Below, piece after piece: positions 54,793-64,000 of a stretch of DNA of 64,000 nt (positions within the stretch are counted from its first letter, which is position 1; every line of letters starts with the position of its first letter). Location of the stretch: assembly GCA_963281255.1 (NCBI GenBank), contig OY725506.1, positions 1,469,001-1,533,000 of the forward strand. The letters run 5' to 3'. A program made the position numbers and the translations under genes. The DNA comes from Aphrocallistes beatrix. Lineage: Eukaryota > Porifera > Hexactinellida > Sceptrulophora > Aphrocallistidae. The notes beneath the pieces are model-generated. The model ran no database searches, was not told where the DNA came from, and was given only the letters and a program-made list of their open reading frames with translations.

Positions 54793-55875
54793 ATGGCTTC
54801 AAAGATACCAGAAATTAATGTAGAGCATAGAGCCTATATTAAAATCAGGTCGCTTCTTGGAGACACTCCGAGGAATATTTTCAATGATCTATCCTGAGTT
54901 TATGGCCGTGATGCTTGTTCAGAATCTACCGTCAAGAAGTGGAGTATTCGTTTTCGTGAGGGGAGAGAGGCGATAGCAGATGACCCTCGGGCTGGAAGAC
55001 CGGTTACGGCGACCACCACTACTAATATCTCTCTGGTATCCAAAATGATTGAAGAGGAACCACATATCACGATTGAGGGTATTGCTAACCATGTTGACTT
55101 GTCATCGGGAACAGTTCATGAGATTTTGAGTTTGCATCTTGGCCTGAGGAAAGTTTGTTCCCGTTGGGTCCCGCATTTGCTTTCTGACAGTCAAAAGAAG
55201 GCTCGATTGGATGCAGCTAAGTCTCTCCTGAAAATTTATGGTCATTGCAATGAAAGGCGATTATTCGAGATCTGTACAGGAGATGAAACCTGGATACGGT
55301 TTTCAGAGCCATTACGTAAGGAACAGAATAGAGTATGGCTCCCGAAAGGCACAGATCCACCTGCAATCCCCCGTCCGGACCACTGGGGCCGCAAGGTTAT
55401 GTACACGATATTAGTTGATGCATATGGCCCAGTGTGTCAAATTTGCACCCCAAAGGGTAGGACTGTTACAGGAAACTTTTATGCAACGGTGATACTTCCT
55501 GCTATAAAGAAACACTATTTAGAGCGTCGTCCAGGATGTGGACTCAGGGGGATAAAATTATTGCACGATAATGCCAGACCCCATAAATCGAAGCAGGTGA
55601 AGGACAAATTGAAGTCCATGAGGCTTGTTGAATTATATCACCCTCCTTATAGTCCAGACCTAGCACCCTGTGACTTTTGGCTATTTGATGGTCTCAAAAA
55701 ACACCTAGCAGGGAAGACTTTTGATGAGAGGATGCAACTTGGGAGGACCATTCAGCAGTACCTTAGAAACATCCCGGAAGAGGAGTATAAAAAGACATTT
55801 TATATGTGGGTAGAGCGGTTAAAGCTCGTAGTTAAGTATAAGGGAGATTACTTTGAACATTTAGTAAAGTTTTGA
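54793..55875 (+). pseudogene. Mariner transposase with a single in-frame stop
   Basis: From ATG 54793 (MASKIPEINVEHRAYIKI) to the stop at 55875 all 360 codons are in one frame except for a TGA near 54896. The N-terminal HTH is followed by KKWSIRFREGREAIADDPRAG, a WVPHLL linker, and the catalytic residues in TGDETW, LLHDNARPH and YSPDLAPCDFW, the DD34D set of mariner. The right terminus is near 55938 (GAACTTTTTGAATGCCCTAAG, then TA). The left terminus was not found. Confidence 0.88.
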
Positions 55876-55940
55876 TATGATATAATGTGTATTGCCCCTT
55901 TTTTCATACTGAGTTACGAACTTTTTGAATGCCCTAAGTA

Positions 55941-56200
55941 TTTGTGCCATATATGAGATATATTAATCTGCACATTCTATTAAAATTTCAGCCTTCTATC
56001 ACTTAAAATGACTGAGGTATTGTCGAAAAACTGAGATTTCTAATTATACAAAAGATGATATGGCGTCCTAATTCCATGATGAGTGGAGATTTTGGTCTGA
56101 GCTCAGAACTTAGTGGAGCCATAGCCAAAATACTCCCACATGCCAAAAATCGTTTTTTCAATCAATTCGTTACAGATATATATATATTTATATAACGAAA
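55941..56200 (-). repeat. Dispersed repeat R, minus orientation
   Basis: Inverted relative of 48030-48320. The mariner copy lies exactly beside it, its right-end TA being at 55939-55940, so mariner probably inserted at the edge of or into this repeat. Confidence 0.8.
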
Positions 56201-56739
56201 TATTAATCGAGTTTTGCTTGTAATAGTGAGTAGTTTATTGAAAGCATGAATGTACACTTGTGAATGTGATATCTGTAGACAGCACCCACTCGTATATCCT
56301 TTTTTGTGTAGCTTACTTTCTTTTCGCTAGGGACTTTTATGTATCAATGAATATCAATGAATATTAATAAGACTATAGCAGTAGAAGAATTGAACAAGAA
56401 TTAACTCTAGAATCTAGATCTTATTTATCACTCTCCGGATACCTTAGACCCAATGTCACAACGGCTCCAGTAAAGTGTCAATCAACTGGACTTAAATCAG
56501 CTGTTATCGAAAATGACTATCTATTGAACTCCCTCCATTAACCTTAATATTAAATGCTAGAACTGTGAAACCCTGAGCTGATGTTCAGTTCAACCTTGAT
56601 GCAAATGCATTTCCTCTTCACCCACGTAATATTATGTGTCGAATATTGCATTGATGCTCTCATCCACAATGAAAGTATTAAAATTAATTAAGAAAAAATC
56701 AAATAGGAGCCACACAATTAAAAAAGTATAAATATATAT

Positions 56740-56815
56740 CAGGGTGCATCCAGCCACTCCCTCAGGGGGTTTAGTCCCCTAACTCCCCTGAAATCCGTGA
56801 CTGGATCCAACCCTG
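56740..56815. mobile_element. 76-bp MITE in the repeat unit
   Basis: CAGGGTGCATCCAGCCAC at the left and GTGACTGGATCCAACCCTG at the right form near-perfect terminal repeats. Its counterpart in copy 2 is 59550-59624, and its left end is recognisable near 61314 in copy 3. It was therefore present before the tandem duplications. Confidence 0.75.
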
Positions 56816-56860
56816 ATATCTGGACACATCAACACACACACAGAGACACTGTCACAAGTG

Positions 56861-58015
56861 TTAGTATATTATCTGAGATCTGAAGGCTTGAATGAATGGA
56901 GGTCTCCTTTCTATGTGTCTCTCTACATCAGCTCTGTACCTCTCCATGAGAGGGCGAGTTATCCACTCGTTCACATGGATGTACTTCTTTCTTCTTCTCA
57001 ACAGCTTTACAATTATTGAAGTGAGGATTGCCAAGTTTAATAGAAATGCTATGACACCAATAATTCCATTGCAGATTGCTATTATGATCGAACAACCCTC
57101 ATATATCATCGATGAAGTATCTATTATGTTTTCTGGTATTGTGAAACTGATTGGATAGTTTGGGAATAAATATTGCACTAAACAGTAACCGTTAGTTAGA
57201 TGATAGTTAGTTAGAGAAGTCCACTCGCGAATTGATTCTGTCACAACTAATATCAAGCAGAAGATAAATGTAAACAACGTTATTGGTTGGAGGATTGCGA
57301 ATCTTTTTGTTGTTCTTTGTTTCTCTTTATATTCTTGTGGCGTAGAGTGCCATTTAGCTTCTTCACTCATTCCTTTCAGTAGAAGATAGAACTTCTTACT
57401 CACTTTTAAAGAGACATAAAAATCGAAGACTAGAAATGGTAATTCCAATGTGAAATAGAAGAATTGAGTAACGATGAAGTAAGCTGAGAGAATTAAGTAA
57501 ACTAGCCTGAACAGGAAGTAACCAGAGTATCCGATTATCCATCTTCTGTATGGAACACTCAGATATACTCTCCTCAGTACGATTAGGAACAAGTTCAGTA
57601 GGACCGGTAGAAGGAATACTAAGCTCTCACTTGCCTTGATAAGCATAAAAGTCCCCGTTTGAGAACAAAATGTGCAAGATTTATTTGTATTTGTGTTTAC
57701 TACCTTCACATTGAGATGATCTACAAAACGGTAATCGAAAAAGATGCATATAGTACCAACCGTGACTAACAAGCAGCATAGAGCCTCGAAGCTGGAGATG
57801 ATTATGATGAAGTTATAGATCAATGATTGAATCTTGAGATTCTTTTTCACTTTGCTGAGATCGGTTGAAAAGATGGTTGTTGCTGGTATGTTCTTTATCC
57901 TCTGTGAAATCTGTATTTTCTGGTGTACGAAGTATGGTATTGTGAAGACAGTAATGATCAGATAAGGAATGAGTGCGAATGAAACTACTCGATTAAATTG
58001 TTCGGTTGAAATCAT
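56861..58015 (-). CDS. Seven-helix membrane protein, orphan family (intact cluster member)
   Basis: 384 residues, one exon. Predicted helices lie at about 10-31, 61-90, 123-146, 158-181, 184-202, 240-263 and 305-336. A Cys-containing extracellular-type loop (CTFC) follows helix 2, and a long polar loop between helices 5 and 6 reads KVSKKFYLLLKGMSEEAKWH. A basic C-terminal tail (RRRKKYIHVNEWITRP...) follows helix 7, so the C-terminus is probably cytosolic and the N-terminus outside. I see no DRY, NPxxY or other family signature. It could be a chemoreceptor-like protein, which is inference from topology and clustering. The paralogue at 59716 has lost function. Confidence 0.82.
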   Translation of the reverse strand: MISTEQFNRVVSFALIPYLIITVFTIPYFVHQKIQISQRIKNIPATTIFSTDLSKVKKNLKIQSLIYNFIIIISSFEALCCLLVTVGTICIFFDYRFVDHLNVKVVNTNTNKSCTFCSQTGTFMLIKASESLVFLLPVLLNLFLIVLRRVYLSVPYRRWIIGYSGYFLFRLVYLILSAYFIVTQFFYFTLELPFLVFDFYVSLKVSKKFYLLLKGMSEEAKWHSTPQEYKEKQRTTKRFAILQPITLFTFIFCLILVVTESIREWTSLTNYHLTNGYCLVQYLFPNYPISFTIPENIIDTSSMIYEGCSIIIAICNGIIGVIAFLLNLAILTSIIVKLLRRRKKYIHVNEWITRPLMERYRADVERHIERRPPFIQAFRSQIIY

Positions 58016-58716
58016 GTTGTTGTGTATATTATGTTCGCGTGTAACATTCTTATTTATACATGACCATCGTTATAAGCTATGGAATTGAAAGCAATAACTT
58101 TTTCTCAAAATGTCTCTTCGTCACTACACATAACTACATTAATTAAGATGCGGTTTAGAATGAAACTTACTAGCTTGGTTTCTTACATCAATTTATGAAT
58201 GTTTATTTTTGTCTCATCTTTAAATTTTGGTTCATTTTCATTTTTTAAAAGATTGCTTTTGTTCCACAAAGCCACTTCCTATCATAATTTCTAGAATTTA
58301 ATCAAGTAAGGCCGAATTTTGTACAATATCTGCCAGTTTGCTATTTTTTCCATCAGACACTTCACATAATTGCAAAAAGACAAAACTATTGCAAATTGAA
58401 TCGTCCACCTTCATGGTTAAACCCTGGATATTCCTAGTATTGAACAAGATTAAACTACGTACATTGATCTTAGTAAGATAGCTCTAGAATGTGTATCTTA
58501 GACCTAATGTCACAACTGTTCTAGTAAAGTGTCAATCGACCGGACTTAAATCAGCTGTTGTCCAAAAAGAATATCCATTGATATCGAATTGAACTCCCTC
58601 CATTAACCTTAATATTAAATGCTAGAACTGTGAAACCCTGAGCTGATGTTCAGTTCAACCTTGATGCAAAAGCATATCCTCTTCACCCACGCAATATTAT
58701 GTGTCTAATATTGCAT

Positions 58717-59454
58717 CAGAGTTGCACGCGGGCCGGAATTTCGTAACCGCGGCCCGCTATTTGAGTAAATCCAGCCCGCAGCCCGCAACAGGCCCGCGAA
58801 TATCCAGAACATTTGTTTCGCCATACAAATCTTTGTGTACTACAGAGAATACGTATTGAGAAAGACTATAGGTATTTTAATAAACTAATGAAATAATCTT
58901 AACAGAATCCCCAGCACGATGGGCTGAAGCAATAAATTCTAATGCAGACACATATTTCGGCAAAAGCGAGATCTGCTAGAGATCTCCTAGCGATCTCCTA
59001 GCGATCTCCTAGCGGTTATTATAAGTCCGGTATGCGAAAAGTCTCATTCTGATTGAGCAGAACTGGCTGGACAACAGAGGACTTGGCGAACTAGTTTCCC
59101 TAAGATGGGGAGACGGCGGTGGACGGTAGCCCAATATGTTAGAGGATCACCTTCATCGTAGTCAGCTGTCATGAACAACGTTATAGGATTAGTCAATTCT
59201 TCAAAACATAGAAGTTCAATTACATAATTGAATTCGCAATTTGCAGATAAACTATCGTTAGGATGGACGACTAATATCTAGTAAATATCTTACAATCGTT
59301 GATTATAAACTCAGTACTATCAGGTATTGTGCGGGCCTGATGCGGGCCTAAGGCCCGCGACAAAAAGACTCGGCCCGCAAAGCCCACAGGCTGATAATAA
59401 TACTCGGCCCGCAATCGCGGGCCTGCGGGCCGGCCCGCCCCGCATGCAACTCTG
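58717..59454. mobile_element. hAT-like element with GC-rich ends; empty site visible in the paralogue
   Basis: Starts CAGAGTTGCACGCGGGCCGG and ends ...CGCATGCAACTCTG. Flanks TATTGCAT (58709-58716) and TATTGTAT (59455-59462) match at 7 of 8 bases. The paralogous position in copy 1 (near 56646-56656) reads straight through TATTGCATTGATGC. GGCCCGC words are repeated in both ends. There is no transposase, only short unrelated open frames. Confidence 0.85.
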
Positions 59455-59549
59455 TATTGTATTGATGCTCTCATCCATAATCAAATTATTAAAATTGATC
59501 AAGACAAAATCAAACTTGAGCCACAAAGTAAAAAAGTATAAATATATAT

Positions 59550-59624
59550 CAGGGTGCATCCACCCACTCCCTCAGGATGTTAGCCTCCTAACTCCCTTGA
59601 AATCCGTGACTGGATCCAACCCTG
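59550..59624. mobile_element. MITE counterpart in repeat copy 2
   Basis: Same terminal repeats as the element at 56740-56815, with a few substitutions inside (for example CACCCAC for CAGCCAC). Confidence 0.7.
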
Positions 59625-59715
59625 ATATCTGGACACATCAACACACACAGAGACACTGTCACAAGTGTTAGTATATTATCTGAGATCTGAAGGCTTGAAT
59701 GAATGGAGGTCTCCT

Positions 59716-60807
59716 TTATTGGTGTCTTTCTACATCAGCTCTGTACCTCTCCATGAGAGGGCGAGTTATCCACTCGTTCACATGGATGTACTTCTTTCTT
59801 CTTCTCAGCAGCTTTACAAGGATTGAAGTGAGGATTGCGAAGTTTAATAGAAATGCTATCACACCAACAATTCCATTGCATATATTTATTATGATATTAT
59901 TGTAGTAACTTATTATCCATGAAGTTTGTATTATGTTATCCGGTATTGTGAAACTGATTGGATTGTTTGGAAATAAATATTGCACTAAGCAGTAAGCGTT
60001 AGTTATATTTGTCAACTCTTGAATCGATTCTGCCACAAGCATTATCAAGCAGAAGATAAATGTAAACAACGTTATTGATTGGAGGATTGCGAATGTTTTT
60101 GTTATTCTTTGTTTCTATTTATATTCTTGTGGCGTAGAGTGCCATTTAGCTTCTTCACTCATTCCTTTCAGTAGAAGATAGAACTTCTTACTCACTTTTA
60201 AAGAGACATAAAAATCGAAGACTAGAAATGGTAATTCCAATGCGGAATATATGAATTGAGTAACGATGAAGTAAGCTGAGAGAATTAAGTAAACTAGCCT
60301 GAACAGGAAGTAACCAGAGTATCCGATTATCCATCTTCTGTATGGAACACTCAGATAAACTCTCCTCAGTACGATTAGGAACAAGTTGATTAGAATCGGT
60401 AGAAGGAATACTGAGCTACCACTAGTCATGGCGAAAATAAAATTCCTCGATTCACTATACAAGTTGCAAGATTTATTTGTACTTGTGTTTACTACCTTCA
60501 CTTTGAGATGATTTGCTTGACAATAATCGAAATAGGTGCATATATTACTAGCCGTCAATAGCAAGCATACCAGAGCCTCGAAGCTGGAGATGATTATGAT
60601 GAAGTTATAAATCAATGATTGAATCTTGAGATTCTTTTTCACTTTGCTGAGATCGGTTGAAAAGATGGTTGTTGCTGGTATGTTCTTTATCCTCTGTGAA
60701 ATCTGTATTTTCTTGTGTACGAAGTATGGTATTGTGAGGACAGTAATGGTCAGATAAGGAATGAGTGCGAATGAAATGATTTTGTTAATTCGAAATGTTG
60801 GATCCAT
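59716..60807 (-). pseudogene. Seven-helix membrane protein, copy broken by a nonsense codon
   Basis: Begins MDPTFRINKIISFALIPYL and is close to the intact copy through helix 5 (60115-60807, 230 codons). There a GAG codon of the intact gene is TAG (60115-60117), cutting the protein in the loop before helix 6. The frame downstream is otherwise open to 59716, where it ends early after VERHQ; the intact copy continues for about 18 residues. Differences cluster in the extracellular-type loops. A truncated five-helix protein could be made but is unlikely to work. Confidence 0.87.
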
Positions 60808-61167
60808 CTTGTTGTATAATTTCTCATTTTATTTCTTCTTTTCTCTTATTTGTCCACTATGAATGTTTCCAATGGGAAGTAGTGTATTGGAAGCATGTAC
60901 ATGTTTATATGTTGACAACACCACTACGTCCTTTTTCGTGTAGTTACTTTCTATGTGCATTATAAGCTATGGAATTGAAAGCACTGATTATTTATTCATA
61001 ATCTCTCTTCATCACTACACACAACATGGTTATTAATTAAGATTGGATTTCGAAGGAAACAGCTATATGTTGTGTTACAAAAAGTGGTAATACCATTGCC
61101 ATGGCCTAACCAGCTGTATCTCTTCCTACGGAGATGAAAACGGCCACAAACAAAAACGACCACGAAA

Positions 61168-61500
61168 ATGCATATCCTCTTCACCCACGTAATATTATGT
61201 ACCAAATTGAAATTTTGCATTGATGTTCTCATCCATAACCAAATTATCAGAATAAATTAATAATTTACAAAATAAATAGGAGCCATTTAATTAAAAAAGT
61301 ATGAATATATATCAGGATGCATCTAGCCACTCCCTCAGAGGATTTTCTGATGTGAGAAGTATGGTAGTCCATGATCAGATAGGACCCGAGCGAAAATGGA
61401 GCTAATCGATGAATTTCTTCGTTTGGAATCATGTTGTTGTGTATATTTTGCTAGAGTCTAACTTTCTTATTATGCATAACCCTCTTATCCCATTATGGTA
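61168..61500 (-). pseudogene. Third copy of the seven-helix unit, gene almost wholly deleted
   Basis: 3'-flank sequence (CCTCTTCACCCACGTAATAT near 61171, the MITE left end near 61314, CCACTCCCTCAG) jumps near 61340 directly to the start region of the gene (AGAAGTATGGTAGT...ATGATCAGATAGGA, ATCATGTTGTTGTGTATATT near 61428). The body of the gene is gone. Confidence 0.75.
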
Positions 61501-61622
61501 AATCGTCATTGAATCTAAACAACAACAAGTTTTAACAAATATGATTAATAATAAATACATAGTCCTATTCACAGATAAAAAGTACTTTCCAGCAGTGAGG
61601 TCTGCTAGAATCAATGTGAACT

Positions 61623-62759
61623 CTAATATATTATCAGCCGAGTTCTGAGTTCTTTGTATTTGAAGTGGGTCTTGAAACGGCTTTTTCCCGTAATGCGTCT
61701 CCAAACCAAGACACCGAGTGCCAAACAAACAAAGTACACGTATGGCAGCAGAAGAACTAGTGAGACAAGTGTGAGCGTAATAAAACACAACCAATAGGAT
61801 GTGATCATGATAGGTTGTGGGATATATCTATTATAAGCTTCGCAAAATGACCTTTCTTCAGCTGAATTCCAGAAATAGTTCAGAAGTAATTCAACACTGT
61901 ACGTGGATGTGATGATGAAATGGTTGATACCAATAATGAACGATCCTAACCATAATATTGCGAATAATCTAACGAACCTCTGCTTTATAAGGACGAATTT
62001 TCGTAACGTGTTCGGATAGTTTTGTGATATCGATAAATCTGTGATAACCCAGTTTAAAACTCGAACCATTTTCCTAGATTCTCTAATTGCCAAACAAAAT
62101 ATGACCACTTCGAAAAACCAGATAATCCATTCGGTTATGAAGAAGAGGTAACAAACGAATTTTAGAATATTTAGTATTATTAGCGCCACCAGATTGAAGA
62201 TTATTAGATACGGAATCTCTTTCGATTTGATCCAGCTTAACCTCGCCTGACGCTGAATCAGGTATTTAATCAAGCAGATGATCAATACTGTGCTCATGAT
62301 CATAAAACTGTAGGCAATCATCATAACTGACGAATTGAACTTAGAATTAAATTTCTCTATATTTACACTGGCGAACAGACAGGTGAAGTAATTTTCTTGT
62401 GAAGAAGTACTATAATTTACTGAGACGTTGAATCCGTTTTGAATGCAACTTAAACCAGTTTTAAATTCCCCGTGTATGATTGAAATAATACAAAACAATC
62501 CAGTTATCCATTCCAAGACGATGAGAGCTAATAAGAAGACATTTTTCACCAATTCAGTTTTGTTATTGTAAGCTGAGAGATAATCAGAATGTCGAGAACT
62601 TCCTCGGAAACTGAGATTTGCAGATCTCAAGTATTTGCTTCTCTGAATAACAGAATTGAGTATAAATAGAAACCAAAAGCAAAAGCAAATGGTTCCGATA
62701 ACAAATGTTATTGCAACCAATGATATATATGTAGACAGAAATGCTATTAAGAAATTCAT
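61623..62759 (-). CDS. Seven-helix membrane protein, orphan family (divergent cluster member)
   Basis: 378 residues in one exon. Helices lie at about 5-38, 73-98, 143-167, 182-210, 212-230, 268-292 and 322-356. The loop after helix 2 has several Cys and N-glycosylation-type sites (NVSVNYSTS, NSKFNSSV), consistent with an outside location. The loop between helices 5 and 6 (SRKMVRVLNWVITDLSISQNY) lines up in position with the SKKFYLLLKGMSEEAKW loop of the neighbours. Identity to the neighbours is low and the assignment rests on topology, length and position. The C-terminal tail is basic (RRITGKSRFKTHFKYKELRTR), so probably cytosolic. Confidence 0.8.
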   Translation of the reverse strand: MNFLIAFLSTYISLVAITFVIGTICFCFWFLFILNSVIQRSKYLRSANLSFRGSSRHSDYLSAYNNKTELVKNVFLLALIVLEWITGLFCIISIIHGEFKTGLSCIQNGFNVSVNYSTSSQENYFTCLFASVNIEKFNSKFNSSVMMIAYSFMIMSTVLIICLIKYLIQRQARLSWIKSKEIPYLIIFNLVALIILNILKFVCYLFFITEWIIWFFEVVIFCLAIRESRKMVRVLNWVITDLSISQNYPNTLRKFVLIKQRFVRLFAILWLGSFIIGINHFIITSTYSVELLLNYFWNSAEERSFCEAYNRYIPQPIMITSYWLCFITLTLVSLVLLLPYVYFVCLALGVLVWRRITGKSRFKTHFKYKELRTRLIIY

Positions 62760-63469
62760 TTGAGATATGATTCAAAATTTTAAATGATGATTCATTTTAT
62801 AAGTTCAGTTCATTTAGTAAAAACCGCTTTATTAATTTGTGAACCATGTAAGAATTTGCACTATACACGTAGGTTAAATTATAGACTTGTTATTGGAAGT
62901 TATTATGTTTTAAATATTATTTGATCTTAACCAATTATTTCTGAACTGATTTCTACGGTATTACTTCAATGTATTATTTAAAAATATCAATTTCTACTAT
63001 TCGTGACTATTCATTATCAGAGATGAAATAGCGTTTTCCAGTTTCCACTTACTTATAATTCCTTCGATTATAATTTTGTTAAAAGTGGCGACCGACCTCG
63101 AGACCTACTGAATGATATCTTCATACCAATATATATCAGTTTCAAATTGGTTAGTATTGTAGAAACATGTTTAGTCTCAATCCATTATTCAATAAGATAT
63201 TTTCCCATCTACTAATCTGTAAAACAATATTTAAGAATAATCAATTCAGTGTTGTTTGATTTAAATCATGATTTAATTAAATCAAGTTGAAATGTATTCC
63301 ATAAAATTTTAATTATTCTTTTCTCAACTCTTAATTAAGATCCCTGCCATGCAAAATACAATTTTTTTTAATTTCAAAGAAAATTCTGATCAGCACGAAA
63401 GAACAACTTTTTAAAAATAGCCAAAAGGTTGGTGTTCAACCATTTAAATATTTCTTTTGAATAGTACTA
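62760..63469. other. Divergent promoter region between the seven-helix gene and the SDR gene
   Basis: 710 bp of AT-rich DNA between divergently transcribed genes; it should hold both promoters. No specific motif is assigned. Confidence 0.5.
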
Positions 63470-64000
63470 ATGGCTAGTGTGAGCACGGAGACTAAAATTG
63501 CTAAAGAATGGGTGGGAAAGGTAGCCATAGTAACAGGTGCCTCTGCTGGAACTGGTCTCGAACTGATTCGAACTTTAGCTTCTCATGGTGTTAAAGCGAT
63601 AGGCTGTGCCAGGAATATCTCTAAGATAGAAGAAACTGGAGCGAGTTTGAATGGAAATGTGAGTGGAGAAGTAACGGCGATCAAGTGCGATGTTAGCAAG
63701 GAAGAGGAGGTTAAATCCATGTTTGAACAGGCCCACAAGAAGTACGGGGGCGTAGACATCCTGGTGAATAACGCAGGGTTGGGGCATGAAGCAACTCTTC
63801 TCTCTGGTGATACCGAAGGCTGGAAGTCTATGCTGGATGTAAACGTGCTAGGCGTTTGCATATGTACCAGGGAGTTCTTTCAAAACCATCAGGCGAGGAA
63901 AGCTGACTTAGGCTATATAATAAATATTTCTAGTGTCCAGGGTCATATTGTACCACACGACCCCACTTTACATTTCTATTCTGCCACGAAATTTGCTGTA
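63470..64000 (+). CDS. Short-chain dehydrogenase/reductase (classical SDR, DHRS11-like), 5' part
   Basis: The first 177 residues from ATG 63470; the gene runs off the right edge. The NAD(P)-binding motif TGASAGTG is at about residues 22-29, followed by the Asp of CDVS, then LVNNAG, the catalytic Ser in INISSVQG and YSATK (Tyr and Lys of the active site) just before the edge. An Arg after the second beta strand (CARN) favours NADPH. The classical subfamily has about 250 residues, so roughly 75 are missing. The layout resembles the DHRS11/insect-type farnesol dehydrogenase-like group, which reduces or oxidises small alcohols, steroids or terpenoids; the substrate cannot be told. Confidence 0.88.
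   Translation, partial: MASVSTETKIAKEWVGKVAIVTGASAGTGLELIRTLASHGVKAIGCARNISKIEETGASLNGNVSGEVTAIKCDVSKEEEVKSMFEQAHKKYGGVDILVNNAGLGHEATLLSGDTEGWKSMLDVNVLGVCICTREFFQNHQARKADLGYIINISSVQGHIVPHDPTLHFYSATKFAV

Larger units (their letters stand above)
56446..58165. repeat. Seven-helix gene repeat unit, copy 1
   Basis: Includes gene and flanks; homologous to 58496-61062 (which is longer because of the insertion at 58717-59454) and to the remnant at 61168-61500. Identity is high in the flanks (for example CTCCCTCCATTAACCTTAAT at 56528 and 58591) and in most of the gene. Confidence 0.88.
58496..61062. repeat. Seven-helix gene repeat unit, copy 2
   Basis: Tandem relative of 56446-58165 holding a broken gene and an insertion of a GC-ended hAT-like element. 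A promoter-side stretch (about 60890-60955) resembles 56222-56330, which lies outside copy 1, so the duplication history is more than one simple step. Confidence 0.85.

Noticed and set aside
59271..59671. Open frames across the GC-rich end of the element at 58717-59454
   Set aside because: They arise from the GGCCCGC repeats and cross the element border.

Overview
The window looks like AT-rich nuclear DNA of an invertebrate animal. It carries TRAF-type, LARGE-type, CYP4-like, NACHT/NLR-type and classical SDR genes together with Ty3/gypsy, Tc1/mariner, hAT-like and LINE sequences, and there are no operons or bacterial signals. Every convincing host gene reads as one long exon, so the genome (or these genes) is intron-poor. 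The NLR relic and the DUF4371-type hAT relic would suit a sponge or cnidarian-like genome, but I cannot name the organism.

Layout. 1-198 is the 3' end of a gene entering from the left. 199-4583 holds no gene but two miniature transposons (702-1122 and 3053-3357). A 4.19-kb segment is repeated in tandem (4584-8770 and 8779-12965), nearly identical, with an 8-bp filler between copies. The duplication cut the first copy of a RING/TRAF-zinc-finger gene to 94 codons (8493-8777) and left the second complete (12688-13833). 15668-20754 is a complete, apparently young Ty3/gypsy element with identical LTRs, a tRNA-iMet-like primer site, gag, and pol in the -1 frame behind a textbook slippery site. 21.2-23.55 kb is a pseudogene field: a DUF4371/hAT transposase, a NACHT/NLR gene and a hydroxyacid oxidase. 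A complete cytochrome P450 follows (24445-25941).

27.4-32.7 kb is heavily rearranged. It contains a second gypsy relic, a 1.2-kb inverted repeat whose arms both carry a SERHL-like hydrolase and whose centre is a gypsy pol tail, an 840-bp foldback element that truncates one hydrolase, and a palindrome built of AGCGCATGCGCT units. Next come a LINE endonuclease relic (32.7-33.4 kb), a (CGGAA)n array and several inverted-repeat elements. 39097-39756 (minus) is a small possibly PTB-like gene. Tc1-like elements lie at 39860-41187 and 46676-48027, and nested hAT-like MITEs at 44703-45358.

The right third has a seven-helix membrane protein gene (48731-49849, plus), a LARGE-type bifunctional glycosyltransferase (50846-52777), Tc1 and mariner relics, and a tandem cluster of related seven-helix genes on the minus strand: one intact (56861-58015), one broken by a nonsense codon (59716-60807), one mostly deleted (about 61168-61470) and one divergent (61623-62759). 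The window ends inside an SDR gene (63470 onward).

The genes do not form a pathway. The main stories are gene turnover by tandem duplication and transposon-driven rearrangement. The best candidate for something undescribed is the seven-helix family, which I could not assign to any named receptor family.
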